Positions 54,673 to 63,480 of a DNA stretch of 64,000 nt are shown piece by piece. Each line of letters starts with the position of its first letter. Within the stretch, counting starts at the first letter, position 1. The stretch lies in assembly GCF_947500265.1 (NCBI RefSeq), contig NZ_CANMRN010000007.1, positions 62,001-126,000 on the forward strand. The letters are read 5' to 3'. The notes beneath the pieces are model-generated. The model was given only the letters and a program-made list of their open reading frames with translations, was not told the origin of the DNA and did no database searches. This DNA is from an uncultured Psychrobacter sp. (lineage in GTDB: Bacteria; Pseudomonadota; Gammaproteobacteria; Pseudomonadales; Moraxellaceae). Made by a program: the position numbers and the translations under genes.

Positions 54673-55671
54673 TTATTTCAATGCAAGATCAACTCTCGCC
54701 AAGTAAGCTTCTTTTAACTCATCACTGATAAATGCTGATTTAAAAGAGTTCTTTACTAATGTAATAACATCGTCTTCCGTAATCGGCAGATTCTCATATA
54801 GATTGATAAAGTTTTGATTCACGTAGCCTTTGAAATACGCAGGGTCGTCCGAGTTAACGCTAATATTCAGACCATAGTCTAAAAGCTCTTTAATATTGTG
54901 CTCTTTATAAGTCTCAAAGACTTTTAGCTCGATATTTGAGTTCGGGCAAACGGTCAATGGCATTTGCTCATCTTTGAGTCTTTGCATCAACTCTGGGCTT
55001 TTTATAGACTGCACACCATGATCGATTCTATTAATATTCAGTAAGTCTAGCGCTTCGTAGATGTACGAGAAGTCTGCTTCCTCGCCTGCATGAGCGACCA
55101 ACTTAAAGCCTTCTTCTTTGGCCTTTTGGAAGACTTCTTGAAATTTCGACGGCGGGTTACCCAACTCTGATGAATCCAGACCAACACCGATGATGTCGTC
55201 TTTATACTCTAGTGCTTGCTCTAATGTTTCAAACGCTTCTTCTTGCGATAAATGACGCAAGAAACACATGATGATACATGACGTGATACCGTATTTTGCT
55301 TTGGCATCTGCAAGTGCTTCTTTGATACCTGTGATGACCGCTTCAAAAGGCACGCCGCGTTCGGTATGCGTCTGCGGATCAAAGAATATCTCTGTGTGAA
55401 TAACATTATCTTCGACACATTTAAGAATATATTCCCACGTCAAATCATAAAAATCATCTTTGGTGAGCAGGACATTTGCACCCGCATAGTAGATATCTAA
55501 AAAAGTCTGTAGATTGGTGAAGTTATAAGCACTGCGTACATCTTCGATATCTTTATAAGGTATCTCTACGTTGTTCTTTTTGGCCAGTCTAAACATCAGC
55601 TCAGGCTCTAGCGAACCTTCAATATGTAGATGAAGTTCAGCTTTCGGTAGTTTCTTTATTAATTCAATCAT
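54673..55671 (-). CDS. Adenine deaminase (adenosine deaminase family)
   Basis: Hydrolyses adenine to hypoxanthine in purine salvage. The 332-aa TIM-barrel protein has the metal ligands H14 and H16 in LPKAELHLHIEGSLEPELMF, the catalytic HAGEEADF, INRIDHGVQS and VNSDDPAYF. The HIEGSLEPEL motif and the VGLDSSELGNPPSKF region match the subgroup that deaminates adenine rather than adenosine (Pseudomonas-type). The CPNSN segment, usually CPLSN, is slightly changed. Adenosine as substrate cannot be excluded. Confidence 0.85.
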   Translation of the reverse strand: MIELIKKLPKAELHLHIEGSLEPELMFRLAKKNNVEIPYKDIEDVRSAYNFTNLQTFLDIYYAGANVLLTKDDFYDLTWEYILKCVEDNVIHTEIFFDPQTHTERGVPFEAVITGIKEALADAKAKYGITSCIIMCFLRHLSQEEAFETLEQALEYKDDIIGVGLDSSELGNPPSKFQEVFQKAKEEGFKLVAHAGEEADFSYIYEALDLLNINRIDHGVQSIKSPELMQRLKDEQMPLTVCPNSNIELKVFETYKEHNIKELLDYGLNISVNSDDPAYFKGYVNQNFINLYENLPITEDDVITLVKNSFKSAFISDELKEAYLARVDLALK

Positions 55672-55875
55672 AGTATTCCAATAATGGTGTTATCGAGACG
55701 AGCCCTAGTAGATATTGCACAGTAGGATAATTAAACCATGCATATATGAGGCGTTATTTGTCTCAGAAAAATTATTTTAACACTAAAAGCATATCGCCTA
55801 AAACAAAACCCTTTGACCGTATAGATAAGCTACTTATAAAAGTAGCCTTCTTAATAAGACCATACAAGGCGCAAA

Positions 55876-56400
55876 CTACTTTAAAAATACCACTGTATCA
55901 GACAGCTCATTACCTTCTGGATCGTGCTCTAAATGATAGTATTGACGTAATACCTGCCCCACTTCGTCTAGCAGTTCAGCCAAGCTCTCTTCTGTCTTTT
56001 GAGTAGCAATACCAGATACCGCCTTTTCACACATTGCATTCCATACCGTTGGACTAACGTGAGCGCTGATACCTCGGTCTGCGACAATCTCTAGTTTGCG
56101 CTCGCATACATTGACATAGATCAAGACGCCCGTATTTTCTTCAGTATCCCAGACGCGATATTCGCTAAACAAATCAATCGCACGCTCACGGCAGTTCATG
56201 CGATAGGCTTCTTGGATAGGCAGATGGTTTTCTACAATTAAGAACACCTCACCACGATGCCCACGCTCGGCTCGTGTCACAGCATCTGTTAAACGCGCCT
56301 TAGATTCTGTTGTTAGCCACTTACTATGTAATAAAGGGACGAACAAAACTTGACGCCACCAGCGGGCAAAACTGGGGTTTGAAGCGTTGTCTTCTACCAT
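55876..56400 (-). CDS. TPM-domain protein (membrane-less, YgcG-like partner)
   Basis: 174 aa, TPM domain (TLP18.3/Psb32/MOLO-1) at about 25-140 with LTDAVTRAERGHRGEVFLIVEN and TGVLIYVNVCERKLEIVADRGISAHV. No signal peptide or clear transmembrane helix; a hydrophobic patch WRQVLFVPLLHS lies near the start. Third gene after lemA and the Gly-rich TPM gene, the usual cluster. Role in envelope maintenance is assumed from family context. Confidence 0.82.
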   Translation of the reverse strand: MVEDNASNPSFARWWRQVLFVPLLHSKWLTTESKARLTDAVTRAERGHRGEVFLIVENHLPIQEAYRMNCRERAIDLFSEYRVWDTEENTGVLIYVNVCERKLEIVADRGISAHVSPTVWNAMCEKAVSGIATQKTEESLAELLDEVGQVLRQYYHLEHDPEGNELSDTVVFLK

Positions 56401-56471
56401 TATATTATTTCCTCAAGTACGTCGTTTTCGATGGTTATGTAGAGTTTATTTTGTTTGCGTATGTGGAATAC

Positions 56472-57656
56472 TTACCACGAGCCACCTGCACCGCCGCCGC
56501 CGAAACCACCGCCGCCACCGCCAAAGCCGCCGCCTCCGAAACCACCACCGCCAAAGCCGCCTCCACTACCGCCGCCCATACCGGGTAAGAAAATCATGCC
56601 GCCTCTGCGCCCACCTTTACCGCCGCCGCCTTTTCCACCGCCACCGCCGCGTGAGATCAAAAACATCCAGATAAATATCGCCATAATCAGCGTCATGAAG
56701 AAGCCGCCACCTAATGCCATTGAACCTGCAAAAAAGCCGCCAGCGGTAATAATAGAACCAAATACTCGGCCCAATATATTAGTAATAAAGCTACCAAAAA
56801 TCATCGCCATGATAAATAAGAAAATAGGTGACGGCAACTCGTCTGAGCTTTGCTGGGCAGTACGTTCTGCGGCTTGCGCATCAGCACGAGCTAAGACTTC
56901 AGGGTCAGCAGTCAATCGTGTTTTGAGCGATTCAACGCCAGCGATTATCCCTGCACCATAGTTATTTTGCTTAAATAACGGCGTGATATCTTCTCGAATG
57001 ACACGGTTAACCGCTGCATCTGGTAATACGCCTTCTAGTCCATAACCAGTTAGGATGTACATATCACGGTCATTGACAGCGACCACAATTAGCAGACCGT
57101 CATCGATAGCTTCATCACCCAACTCCCACTTCTCAGCAACTTGCAATGCATAATCAAATATTGGTACGCCATTGGTAGTTGATACGATGACCACTGCTGC
57201 TTGTGCTAGACCCTGCTGATAAATACTTCGAAGCTGAGCCTCTAGACGTAGCTTCTCTTGGGGATTTAAAATATTGGCCTGATCAACGACTGGTTCATTG
57301 AGTATCAACTTGTCAGCGTCAACACTCTCGGCACTGGAACGTACAGGTGGCTGAGCGGTTGTTTGAGCATTGGTTGTATCATTTGCTGTACTTTGTTTAT
57401 CTGCATTTTGATTGATAGCGTCGTTGCCGAGCACCGCTTCATTGATAGCATCGTTATTTAATACAGCATCATTGATTGCTTCGTTAGACTCGCCTGCTTT
57501 AGCAACGGCTACCAACTCTTCGACACTACGGTTTTGCAGATTCGAGGTGTTATCTGTCGCCACCGCTGTATCATTGGGTGCAGCATGCAATGCAGGCACG
57601 CTGACGACACCTAACGTAAACAGTAATGCTGATAAGATTGCTTTTGAATTATTCAT
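56472..57656 (-). CDS. TPM-domain protein with glycine-rich C-terminus (YgcG-like)
   Basis: 394 aa. Signal peptide (residues 1-25, ending ALHA), a spacer with NDAIN/NEAVL repeats (about 55-85), TPM domain (about 125-255; PVVDQANILNPQEKLRLE, VNDRDMYILTGYGLEGVLPDA), one or two transmembrane helices (about 277-335), and a glycine-rich tail of about 55 residues. Directly downstream of lemA, with which such proteins co-occur. The tail's GGC/GGA codons make the local DNA G/C rich. Confidence 0.88.
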   Translation of the reverse strand: MNNSKAILSALLFTLGVVSVPALHAAPNDTAVATDNTSNLQNRSVEELVAVAKAGESNEAINDAVLNNDAINEAVLGNDAINQNADKQSTANDTTNAQTTAQPPVRSSAESVDADKLILNEPVVDQANILNPQEKLRLEAQLRSIYQQGLAQAAVVIVSTTNGVPIFDYALQVAEKWELGDEAIDDGLLIVVAVNDRDMYILTGYGLEGVLPDAAVNRVIREDITPLFKQNNYGAGIIAGVESLKTRLTADPEVLARADAQAAERTAQQSSDELPSPIFLFIMAMIFGSFITNILGRVFGSIITAGGFFAGSMALGGGFFMTLIMAIFIWMFLISRGGGGGKGGGGKGGRRGGMIFLPGMGGGSGGGFGGGGFGGGGFGGGGGGFGGGGAGGSW

Positions 57657-57779
57657 CTAATCTATACCACCTCAGATAACATCTTTACCAATTGATAGAC
57701 TCTAACTAATCATTGTCGAACCATTAGCTAAATGAACAGAGCTGCCTATGCTGCTCTGTCGTCACGTTCATTTTAAATT

Positions 57780-58412
57780 TTATTCAGCAGACTTTTCTGC
57801 AGAGTCGCCGAAATCAACACTTGGTGCGGTTGAAATCGCTTCTTCATTGGCCACACTAAAGTTGGGCTTAGTATCCATACCAAATACTTTTGCAGTGATG
57901 TTGGTTGGGAACTGACGTACCGTTGTGTTGTATCCCTGCACTTCTTGGATATAGCGGTTACGAGCCACAGCAATACGGTTCTCAGTACCTTCTAACTGCG
58001 CTTGCAGGTCCTGAAACAGTGCATCTGACTTTAGATCTGGATAACGCTCAGATACTGCCATCAAACGTGACAATGCACCTGTCATCTGCTCTTGCGCTGC
58101 TGCATAACGCTCCATTGCTTCTGGGTCATTAAGCACTTCTGGCGTTACCGTGATACCGCCCGCACGTGAGCGAGCTTCTGCCACTTGGGTGAAGACCTCT
58201 TGCTCTTGCTCAGCATATTGCTGTACGACTTTGACTAAGTTTGGCACCAAATCAGAACGACGCTGATACTGGTTAACCACTTCTGACCATGAAGCAGTGA
58301 CCTGCTCATCTTGTGCTTGCAGGTTGTTATAGCCACAGCCACTTAGACCAACCGTAGAAGTTGTCAATAAAGCGGCTAGCAACATCGGCTTCATAATAGA
58401 TTTACGCGTCAT
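57780..58412 (-). CDS. lemA: LemA family lipoprotein
   Basis: Start chosen at ATG 58412 (MTRKSIMKPM), preceded by TAGGAG; the frame is open to 58457 but without a site. The 210-aa product has a lipobox (LSGC), then the LemA four-helix domain with NNLQAQDEQVTASWSEVVNQYQRRSDLVPNLV and ENRIAVARNRYIQEVQGYN. First gene of the lemA-TPM-TPM operon. Envelope function not established. Confidence 0.92.
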   Translation of the reverse strand: MTRKSIMKPMLLAALLTTSTVGLSGCGYNNLQAQDEQVTASWSEVVNQYQRRSDLVPNLVKVVQQYAEQEQEVFTQVAEARSRAGGITVTPEVLNDPEAMERYAAAQEQMTGALSRLMAVSERYPDLKSDALFQDLQAQLEGTENRIAVARNRYIQEVQGYNTTVRQFPTNITAKVFGMDTKPNFSVANEEAISTAPSVDFGDSAEKSAE

Positions 58413-59368
58413 TGTTGATTCTCCTAATAATGATAAATAACAAATATCCAGTACCACATTTTTAATATTTTTAAGTTTTCTTGGTATTCATACGGCAGTC
58501 ATACGCTCTATATATTGTATATCTGCGCATCACTCTATCAGCATGATATCAAAAGAAGTTGTCCTAATGATGGCGTTATATACGGCTTTTTACAATTGAC
58601 CGTTACCAAAACACAACCGCATAGTGTCAACGATAACGCGTTTTTATCATGATAGATATAGAGCAAAAATCTAGCAGTCTAACGCAATCAGACTAAATGT
58701 TATGAAAGTACAAACAATTATTTATATATTATCCAAATCTTGCTAATGTATCTGCTAAATAAAATACGAATATATCTACCGTCTACAAAGAAATTTCTAG
58801 TAATTAGTACAAAAATATGGCAAATTGCAGTTACGTAGCCGTACGGTTTGAATACATTTGGTAGTGGACTTATAGTTTGATTAGTATTAGCGAGTTGTTA
58901 ATTTCTTAATAAAAACATCAATTAACTGTCAAATTATCGCTAAATACTGTCAATTCGCCATACCAGTCATGCATTCATTCAAGACAGCTCATAGTAAGTT
59001 GAATGCCATCATGGTGATGGATATTTAATTATATAACCGCCTGTTTTATCCGCCGGTCAACTTATGACTCATCTGATGTATAACATGATGATAGAAGACC
59101 GCAGTAGTTGAGGTTGTAGAATAATAGTAAACGCAGCTGATATTTATATTGTCAGTGATAAGCGCTATGCAAATAGTCCGTATTACTGACGAGATACGCG
59201 GGTAAATACAGACAACTACAGTCCATTCTTGGTGGCCAAGCACATGAGACTTAGACAACAAATAAGTCGATGCAGAGACTTTAACTGCTTAACTTAAATA
59301 AGTAAGTTAACCAGTTAGTTTACTCCTAGCAAACAGTGCCACCTTGAGACAGTACTAGGAACATAAAT
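58413..59368. other. 956-bp non-coding gap between lemA and the symporter
   Basis: A/T-rich divergent region with no convincing gene. Small ORFs on either strand lack ribosome sites. The only marked structure is the palindrome at 59289-59310. It likely contains promoters for lemA (left) and the symporter (right) and may hide a small RNA. Confidence 0.35.
59289..59310. promoter_or_regulatory. Palindrome upstream of the symporter gene
   Basis: TTAACTTA (59289-59296) and TAAGTTAA (59303-59310) are perfect complements around AATAAG, 58 bp before the symporter ATG. A half-site-like GTTAACC / GTTAGTTTAC follows. Candidate operator. Confidence 0.3.
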
Positions 59369-60916
59369 ATGGAAGGTTTAGTTAACTTAGTAAATGGAAT
59401 TATCTGGAGCCCAGCGCTGATTTATCTCTGCTTGGGTGCCGGTCTGTTCTATTCCATTATGACGCGCTTTGTACAAGTACGTCTATTCGGTGAGATGATC
59501 AAACTCCTATTCACTGGTAAATCTAGTGCACAGGGTATCTCATCATTTCAGGCACTTGCCGTCTCACTCGCCGGTCGTGTGGGTATGGGTAACATCGCTG
59601 GGGTAGCTGCTGCTATCGGCTTCGGTGGCCCAGGTGCCGTTTTCTGGATGTGGATCGTAGCCTTCCTAGGCGCATCTACAGCCTATGTCGAATCTACTCT
59701 TGCTCAGATTTACAAAGAAAAAGATGTGGTAACTGGCGAGTATCGCGGGGGCCCAGCTTATTACTTTGAACGTGCCCTTGGTCAAAAGTGGTACGGTATC
59801 CTCTTCGCAATCGCTTCTATTTTATCATGTGGTATGTTCTTACCTGGTGTACAGGCGAACGGTGTTATCAGTGCATTTGCACAGGTAATGGGCGAAGGTA
59901 CGATCATGAACGTTGCAGGCCTAGAAGTTGGCTCTATGCGCTTGGTCGGCTTGGCTATCATCTTAGTCGTGCTAGGTATCATCATCTTCGGTGGTATTAA
60001 GCGTATTGCAACCTTTACTGAGTTTGCAGTACCTTTCATGGCATTAGGTTATATTGCCCTAGCGCTAATCATCATGTTCAGCAACTTCAGCTTGATTCCA
60101 GATGTATTTGGTATGATCGTTGGTGATGCATTCACTGCACAAGCAGGTTTTGGTGCTGCTATCGGTTGGGGTGTGAAACGTGGTATCTACTCTAACGAAG
60201 CCGGTCAGGGTACAGGTCCTCACGCTGCTGCTGCTGCTGAAGTTGAGCATCCATCACAGCAGGGTCTAGTTCAGGCATTCTCAGTATATGTTGATACATT
60301 ACTAGTATGTTCTGCTACTGCATTCATGATCTTGTCTACTGGTATGTACAACATTCAAGGTACGCTACCAGATGGTCAGTTCATCGTACAGAACGTTGCT
60401 GCTACTACTGAAATCAATGCTCCTGCGTTCACGCAAATGGCAATGGAATCTGTATACGGTACGTTTGGTAATGCGTTTATCGCAATCGCTGTATTCTTCT
60501 TTGCCTTTACAACAATTCTGGCTTACTACTACATCGCTGAAGTAAACGTCGCTTACTTAACACGTTTCCTTGGTCGTAGTGCGAACAGAACTGGTCTATT
60601 CCTAGTGAAAGTTCTTATCATGGCGATGGTTGCTTATGGTGGTCTAAACTCAGCTGGTTATATCTGGGCAATTGGTGATATCGGTGTTGGTCTTATGGCT
60701 TGGCTTAACATTGTTGGTATTCTTGTCATCTTCATCGTGGCTCGTCCAACTCTTACTATGCTTAAAGACTATGAAGCTCAGCGCAAAGCTGGCGTCACTC
60801 GCTATAGCTTTGACCCTGCTAAATTCGGTATTAAAAACGCACCGTATTGGGAAGAGCGTCATCTAGCACAGCAAAAAAGCATGAACGCTGATCCATTACG
60901 TAAAGATAAAGTATAA
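59369..60916 (+). CDS. Sodium:alanine/glycine symporter (AGCS family)
   Basis: 515-aa inner-membrane transporter with about 11 transmembrane helices. Family motifs include FQALAVSLAGRVGMGNIAGVA (N-terminal, about residues 61-81), GGPAYYFERALGQKWYG and GWGVKRGIYSNEAGQGTGPHAAAAAE. The gene has optimised codons and an AGGA ribosome site. Single gene with an intrinsic terminator at 60961. Substrate alanine or glycine is family-based. Confidence 0.94.
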   Translation: MEGLVNLVNGIIWSPALIYLCLGAGLFYSIMTRFVQVRLFGEMIKLLFTGKSSAQGISSFQALAVSLAGRVGMGNIAGVAAAIGFGGPGAVFWMWIVAFLGASTAYVESTLAQIYKEKDVVTGEYRGGPAYYFERALGQKWYGILFAIASILSCGMFLPGVQANGVISAFAQVMGEGTIMNVAGLEVGSMRLVGLAIILVVLGIIIFGGIKRIATFTEFAVPFMALGYIALALIIMFSNFSLIPDVFGMIVGDAFTAQAGFGAAIGWGVKRGIYSNEAGQGTGPHAAAAAEVEHPSQQGLVQAFSVYVDTLLVCSATAFMILSTGMYNIQGTLPDGQFIVQNVAATTEINAPAFTQMAMESVYGTFGNAFIAIAVFFFAFTTILAYYYIAEVNVAYLTRFLGRSANRTGLFLVKVLIMAMVAYGGLNSAGYIWAIGDIGVGLMAWLNIVGILVIFIVARPTLTMLKDYEAQRKAGVTRYSFDPAKFGIKNAPYWEERHLAQQKSMNADPLRKDKV

Positions 60917-60960
60917 GTCGATTTAATAGGATTGCTATTTAATCTTATTGAATAAAAAAA

Positions 60961-60990
60961 AGCCCGAGACCATGTTCTCGGGCTTTTTTG
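60961..60990 (+). terminator. Terminator of the symporter gene
   Basis: AGCCCGAGA (60961-60969) and TCTCGGGCT (60976-60984) form a perfect 9-bp stem with a 6-nt loop, followed by TTTTTTG and preceded by an A-run. Confidence 0.93.
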
Positions 60991-61251
60991 TTTGGATGTT
61001 TTTCTACACCGCTACAGAATAGCTTACCGAAAAAACATCAAAACCTACGTTCATACGAGCTGATTTAATGCTTTAAAACTGCCCTTTTATTCTCAAAATT
61101 AATCTGTATTCGAAATAACATATAACTGGCATTTTATATTTTGCTTATCTTCTTTATAGAGCTCGCTTTAGCACTAGACTACTTTATATTAATTAAGTCG
61201 TCGTACCAGTATAGGTAAGCCACAGTTCCCCTATTTTTAATTCATAGACGT

Positions 61252-61276
61252 AAAAAAACCTAGCGCGATGGCTAGG
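61252..61276 (-). terminator. Terminator of the first fasciclin gene
   Basis: CCTAGC and GCTAGG pair around GCGATG; on the minus strand a run of seven T follows. It lies 50 bp after the fasciclin gene stop. Confidence 0.85.
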
Positions 61277-61325
61277 CTTCCTTTAACTAACTTGTAGATT
61301 CAAAACCTACAAACTAAGAAATAGC

Positions 61326-61931
61326 TTATTCAGGCATTAACACTGCATCGATAGTATGAACCACACCATTGGTTGCCATAATATCTGTACCAGTGATGTT
61401 TGCTGTGTTACCAGTAGCATCAGTAATCACATTGTCTTCACTGATAGTAATGGTTTTACCGTTCGCTGTTTCGATCTCAGTACCGTATGGGATATCAGCC
61501 GCTTTAACTTCCATTGCTAGTACATGGTAAGGAAGGACAGTTTTTAGCAAATCTGTATTGGCCAACAACTCTTCTTTAGTCACGCCTAGTTTTTCTAGTA
61601 CTGGAGCAAACGCATCATCAGTTGGGGCAAATACAGTATGCTTGGTTTCTTCCATTAACATAGTATCAAGACCAGCAGCCTGTAGCGCAGCGGTTAAAAT
61701 AGTTAGATTTTCGTTCTCTGCTGCGATTTCAGCGATAGTTTGAGTCGCTTCCATGTCCATTTCGGCCATTGGCTCTGCTTCAACAGCTTCTGTCTCAGCA
61801 ACTGGCTCAACTGCCATTTCTTCGGTCGCTTCTGGTTCAGTTGGCTCTGTAACAGTTTCAGTGTCGTTACACGCTGCTAGTGACATGGCTGCGGTTACAA
61901 CTGCGATAGATAACAAATTCTTCTTTAACAT
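61326..61931 (-). CDS. Fasciclin (FAS1) domain lipoprotein, acidic linker
   Basis: 201 aa. Lipoprotein signal with lipobox LAAC (C21), then an acidic Glu/Thr/Ala linker with EPVAETEAVEAEP repeats (about 25-60), and one FAS1 domain (about 63-201). The domain has TILTAALQAAGLDTML, HTVFAPTDDAF, LPYHVLA and NGVVHTIDAVLMP. FAS1 domains mediate adhesion; surface or periplasmic location is likely. Paralogue of the gene at 62354, with a decayed third copy between them. Confidence 0.92.
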   Translation of the reverse strand: MLKKNLLSIAVVTAAMSLAACNDTETVTEPTEPEATEEMAVEPVAETEAVEAEPMAEMDMEATQTIAEIAAENENLTILTAALQAAGLDTMLMEETKHTVFAPTDDAFAPVLEKLGVTKEELLANTDLLKTVLPYHVLAMEVKAADIPYGTEIETANGKTITISEDNVITDATGNTANITGTDIMATNGVVHTIDAVLMPE

Positions 61932-62101
61932 AGGTAATTCCTTTTTGGATAAATAATTGATTAAGGGATTTATTTAAATTAATAACTTTCGATAAATATA
62001 ATGGCGACCAATGATTAATAAATGTATCAATTACTTAGTCATACTATTTGGTCCGTTATATTGATAGTTCTCAGTCTAACTGTTTAATTTTTAAATGGTA
62101 T

Positions 62102-62179
62102 TTACTTAAGTAGCAACACTGTATCAATCACGTATATAGCATTGTTTGCTTGTATATCAGTTATTGCGATATTTGAGAC
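62102..62179 (-). pseudogene. Decayed fasciclin gene fragment (C-terminal end)
   Basis: The minus strand reads VSNIAITDIQANNAIYVIDT and then VLLLK-stop, which aligns gap-free with the C-terminal NIVKTDIAANNGVVHVIDRVLLPK of the neighbouring fasciclin protein. Upstream the frame quickly loses similarity and a stop appears in the alternative frame. It is a remnant of a third tandem copy, lying between the two intact fasciclin genes. Confidence 0.75.
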
Positions 62180-62265
62180 GAAATGATGGTGATTAACTAT
62201 TTCCGGATTTTTACTTTAAAAATCTAACCTAAATAGAAACTTATATAGATAAAGCTCTACAGTCT

Positions 62266-62310
62266 AAAACAGCCATTGTCTGATAATGAAATCATCACAA
62301 ACAATGGCTG
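62266..62310 (-). terminator. Terminator of the second fasciclin gene
   Basis: CAGCCATTGT (62270-62279) and ACAATGGCTG (62301-62310) form a perfect 10-bp stem with a 21-nt loop, followed on the minus strand by TTTT. Lies 43 bp after the stop at 62354. Confidence 0.7.
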
Positions 62311-62353
62311 CTTAGTCTTGCAATAAATACAGTTGGTATGCCTCAGTTAATAC

Positions 62354-62908
62354 TTATTTAGGCAACAATACTCTGTCGATTACATGGACGACACCATTGT
62401 TGGCAGCGATGTCAGTCTTCACAATGTTCGTTGTGCGACCATTTTCATCCATCAATTTGCCTTCTCTAGTTACCATCAACGTGTCTTTGCTAGCAGTCAT
62501 TACGTTACCAGGCTTCACGTCTTTGGCATACTTAGCCATATCGCCAGCGACTACGTGATAACCCAATACTTTGGTTAATAATGGCTTGTTGGCAAATAAC
62601 TGTGCTTTAGTCATACCTGTTTCTTGCAATGCTTGCATAAAGGCGGCATTGGTCGGTGCAAATACCGTATAGTGAGCATTAGGATCAGACAACATATCGA
62701 CTAAGCCTGCTGCTTGTACCGCTTCTACCAATACTGAAAAATCAGGATTGCTTTGCGCAATTTGTACGACATTCATCTTAGCCATACTCTGACTGTGCAT
62801 TGGTGCTTTCATATCGCCTGTCTTCGCTGGCATCATATTATTACAAGCACTTAAACCTGCGATTGAGATAGCCAATGTACCGATGGTGGCAATTTTAGTA
62901 AGTTTCAT
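62354..62908 (-). CDS. Fasciclin (FAS1) domain lipoprotein
   Basis: 184 aa. Lipoprotein signal with lipobox LSAC (C22) followed by a short Met/Lys-rich linker (NNMMPAKTGDMKAPMHSQSM) and one FAS1 domain (about 48-184). The domain has FSVLVEAVQAAGLVDML, AHYTVFAPTNAAFMQAL, LGYHVVAGD and NNGVVHVIDRVLLPK. Ribosome site AAGGAAAAT precedes the ATG. Tandem paralogue of the gene at 61326. Confidence 0.92.
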   Translation of the reverse strand: MKLTKIATIGTLAISIAGLSACNNMMPAKTGDMKAPMHSQSMAKMNVVQIAQSNPDFSVLVEAVQAAGLVDMLSDPNAHYTVFAPTNAAFMQALQETGMTKAQLFANKPLLTKVLGYHVVAGDMAKYAKDVKPGNVMTASKDTLMVTREGKLMDENGRTTNIVKTDIAANNGVVHVIDRVLLPK

Positions 62909-63480
62909 AACATTTTCCTTAATGATTTGAATTTCTTTGACGTTGGTATTGTTTCAACTATGATATTACTGTCTTACAGATCATCCTGCCTGCTAATGCC
63001 ATTTGCTCACCATACTATACTGCTAACATTGATACTCTTAATACCAGTTATTGTTAATAAATGAGCCTATATTTATAAGTAGGACTTACTAAGACCTTGT
63101 ATTTCTGAAATTAAATTAACATGTAAGCAATCTTTATCAACCTGCCTTTGCGCAATTTTTTGTGGTATGGGTGTAAATTCTGTCTGACTTCTGAGCGTTC
63201 CCGTTGGCTTTCATTTGCAAAAGAAAAGCTTTATGTAAGCCCTTAGCGAAATGATATTCATTTGTGCGTATCTGCTTTATGAAATAGACTCTATCATCTT
63301 ACTCTGTTACTTAGCTCTCCTCTTATTTATCTATTGCCAAAGAGGAATATGCAGTATCCATATGTAGCAAACTTTTCATGCTAAAATAATGCAAATTTGC
63401 GGTCCTCTTCGTGAGACTCTGCACGCTACTGGTTTGTTATTCCTTCTTTTTTTAATAATTACGATATAAGCAGCACACCT
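62909..63480. other. 572-bp gap upstream of metH
   Basis: A/T-rich divergent region between the fasciclin gene and metH. I see no ORF, no known cobalamin or SAM riboswitch consensus, and no strong hairpin. It must contain both promoters, but no convincing -35/-10 pair stands out. Confidence 0.35.

Noticed and set aside
56472..56700. Proline-rich ORFs on the plus strand opposite the TPM gene
   Set aside because: They are antisense readings of glycine codons in the Gly-rich tail of the real minus-strand gene.
59046..59261. 71-aa minus-strand ORF in the lemA-symporter gap
   Set aside because: Rich in rare arrangements such as repeated Tyr/Ser/Thr, no ribosome site, no recognisable domain.
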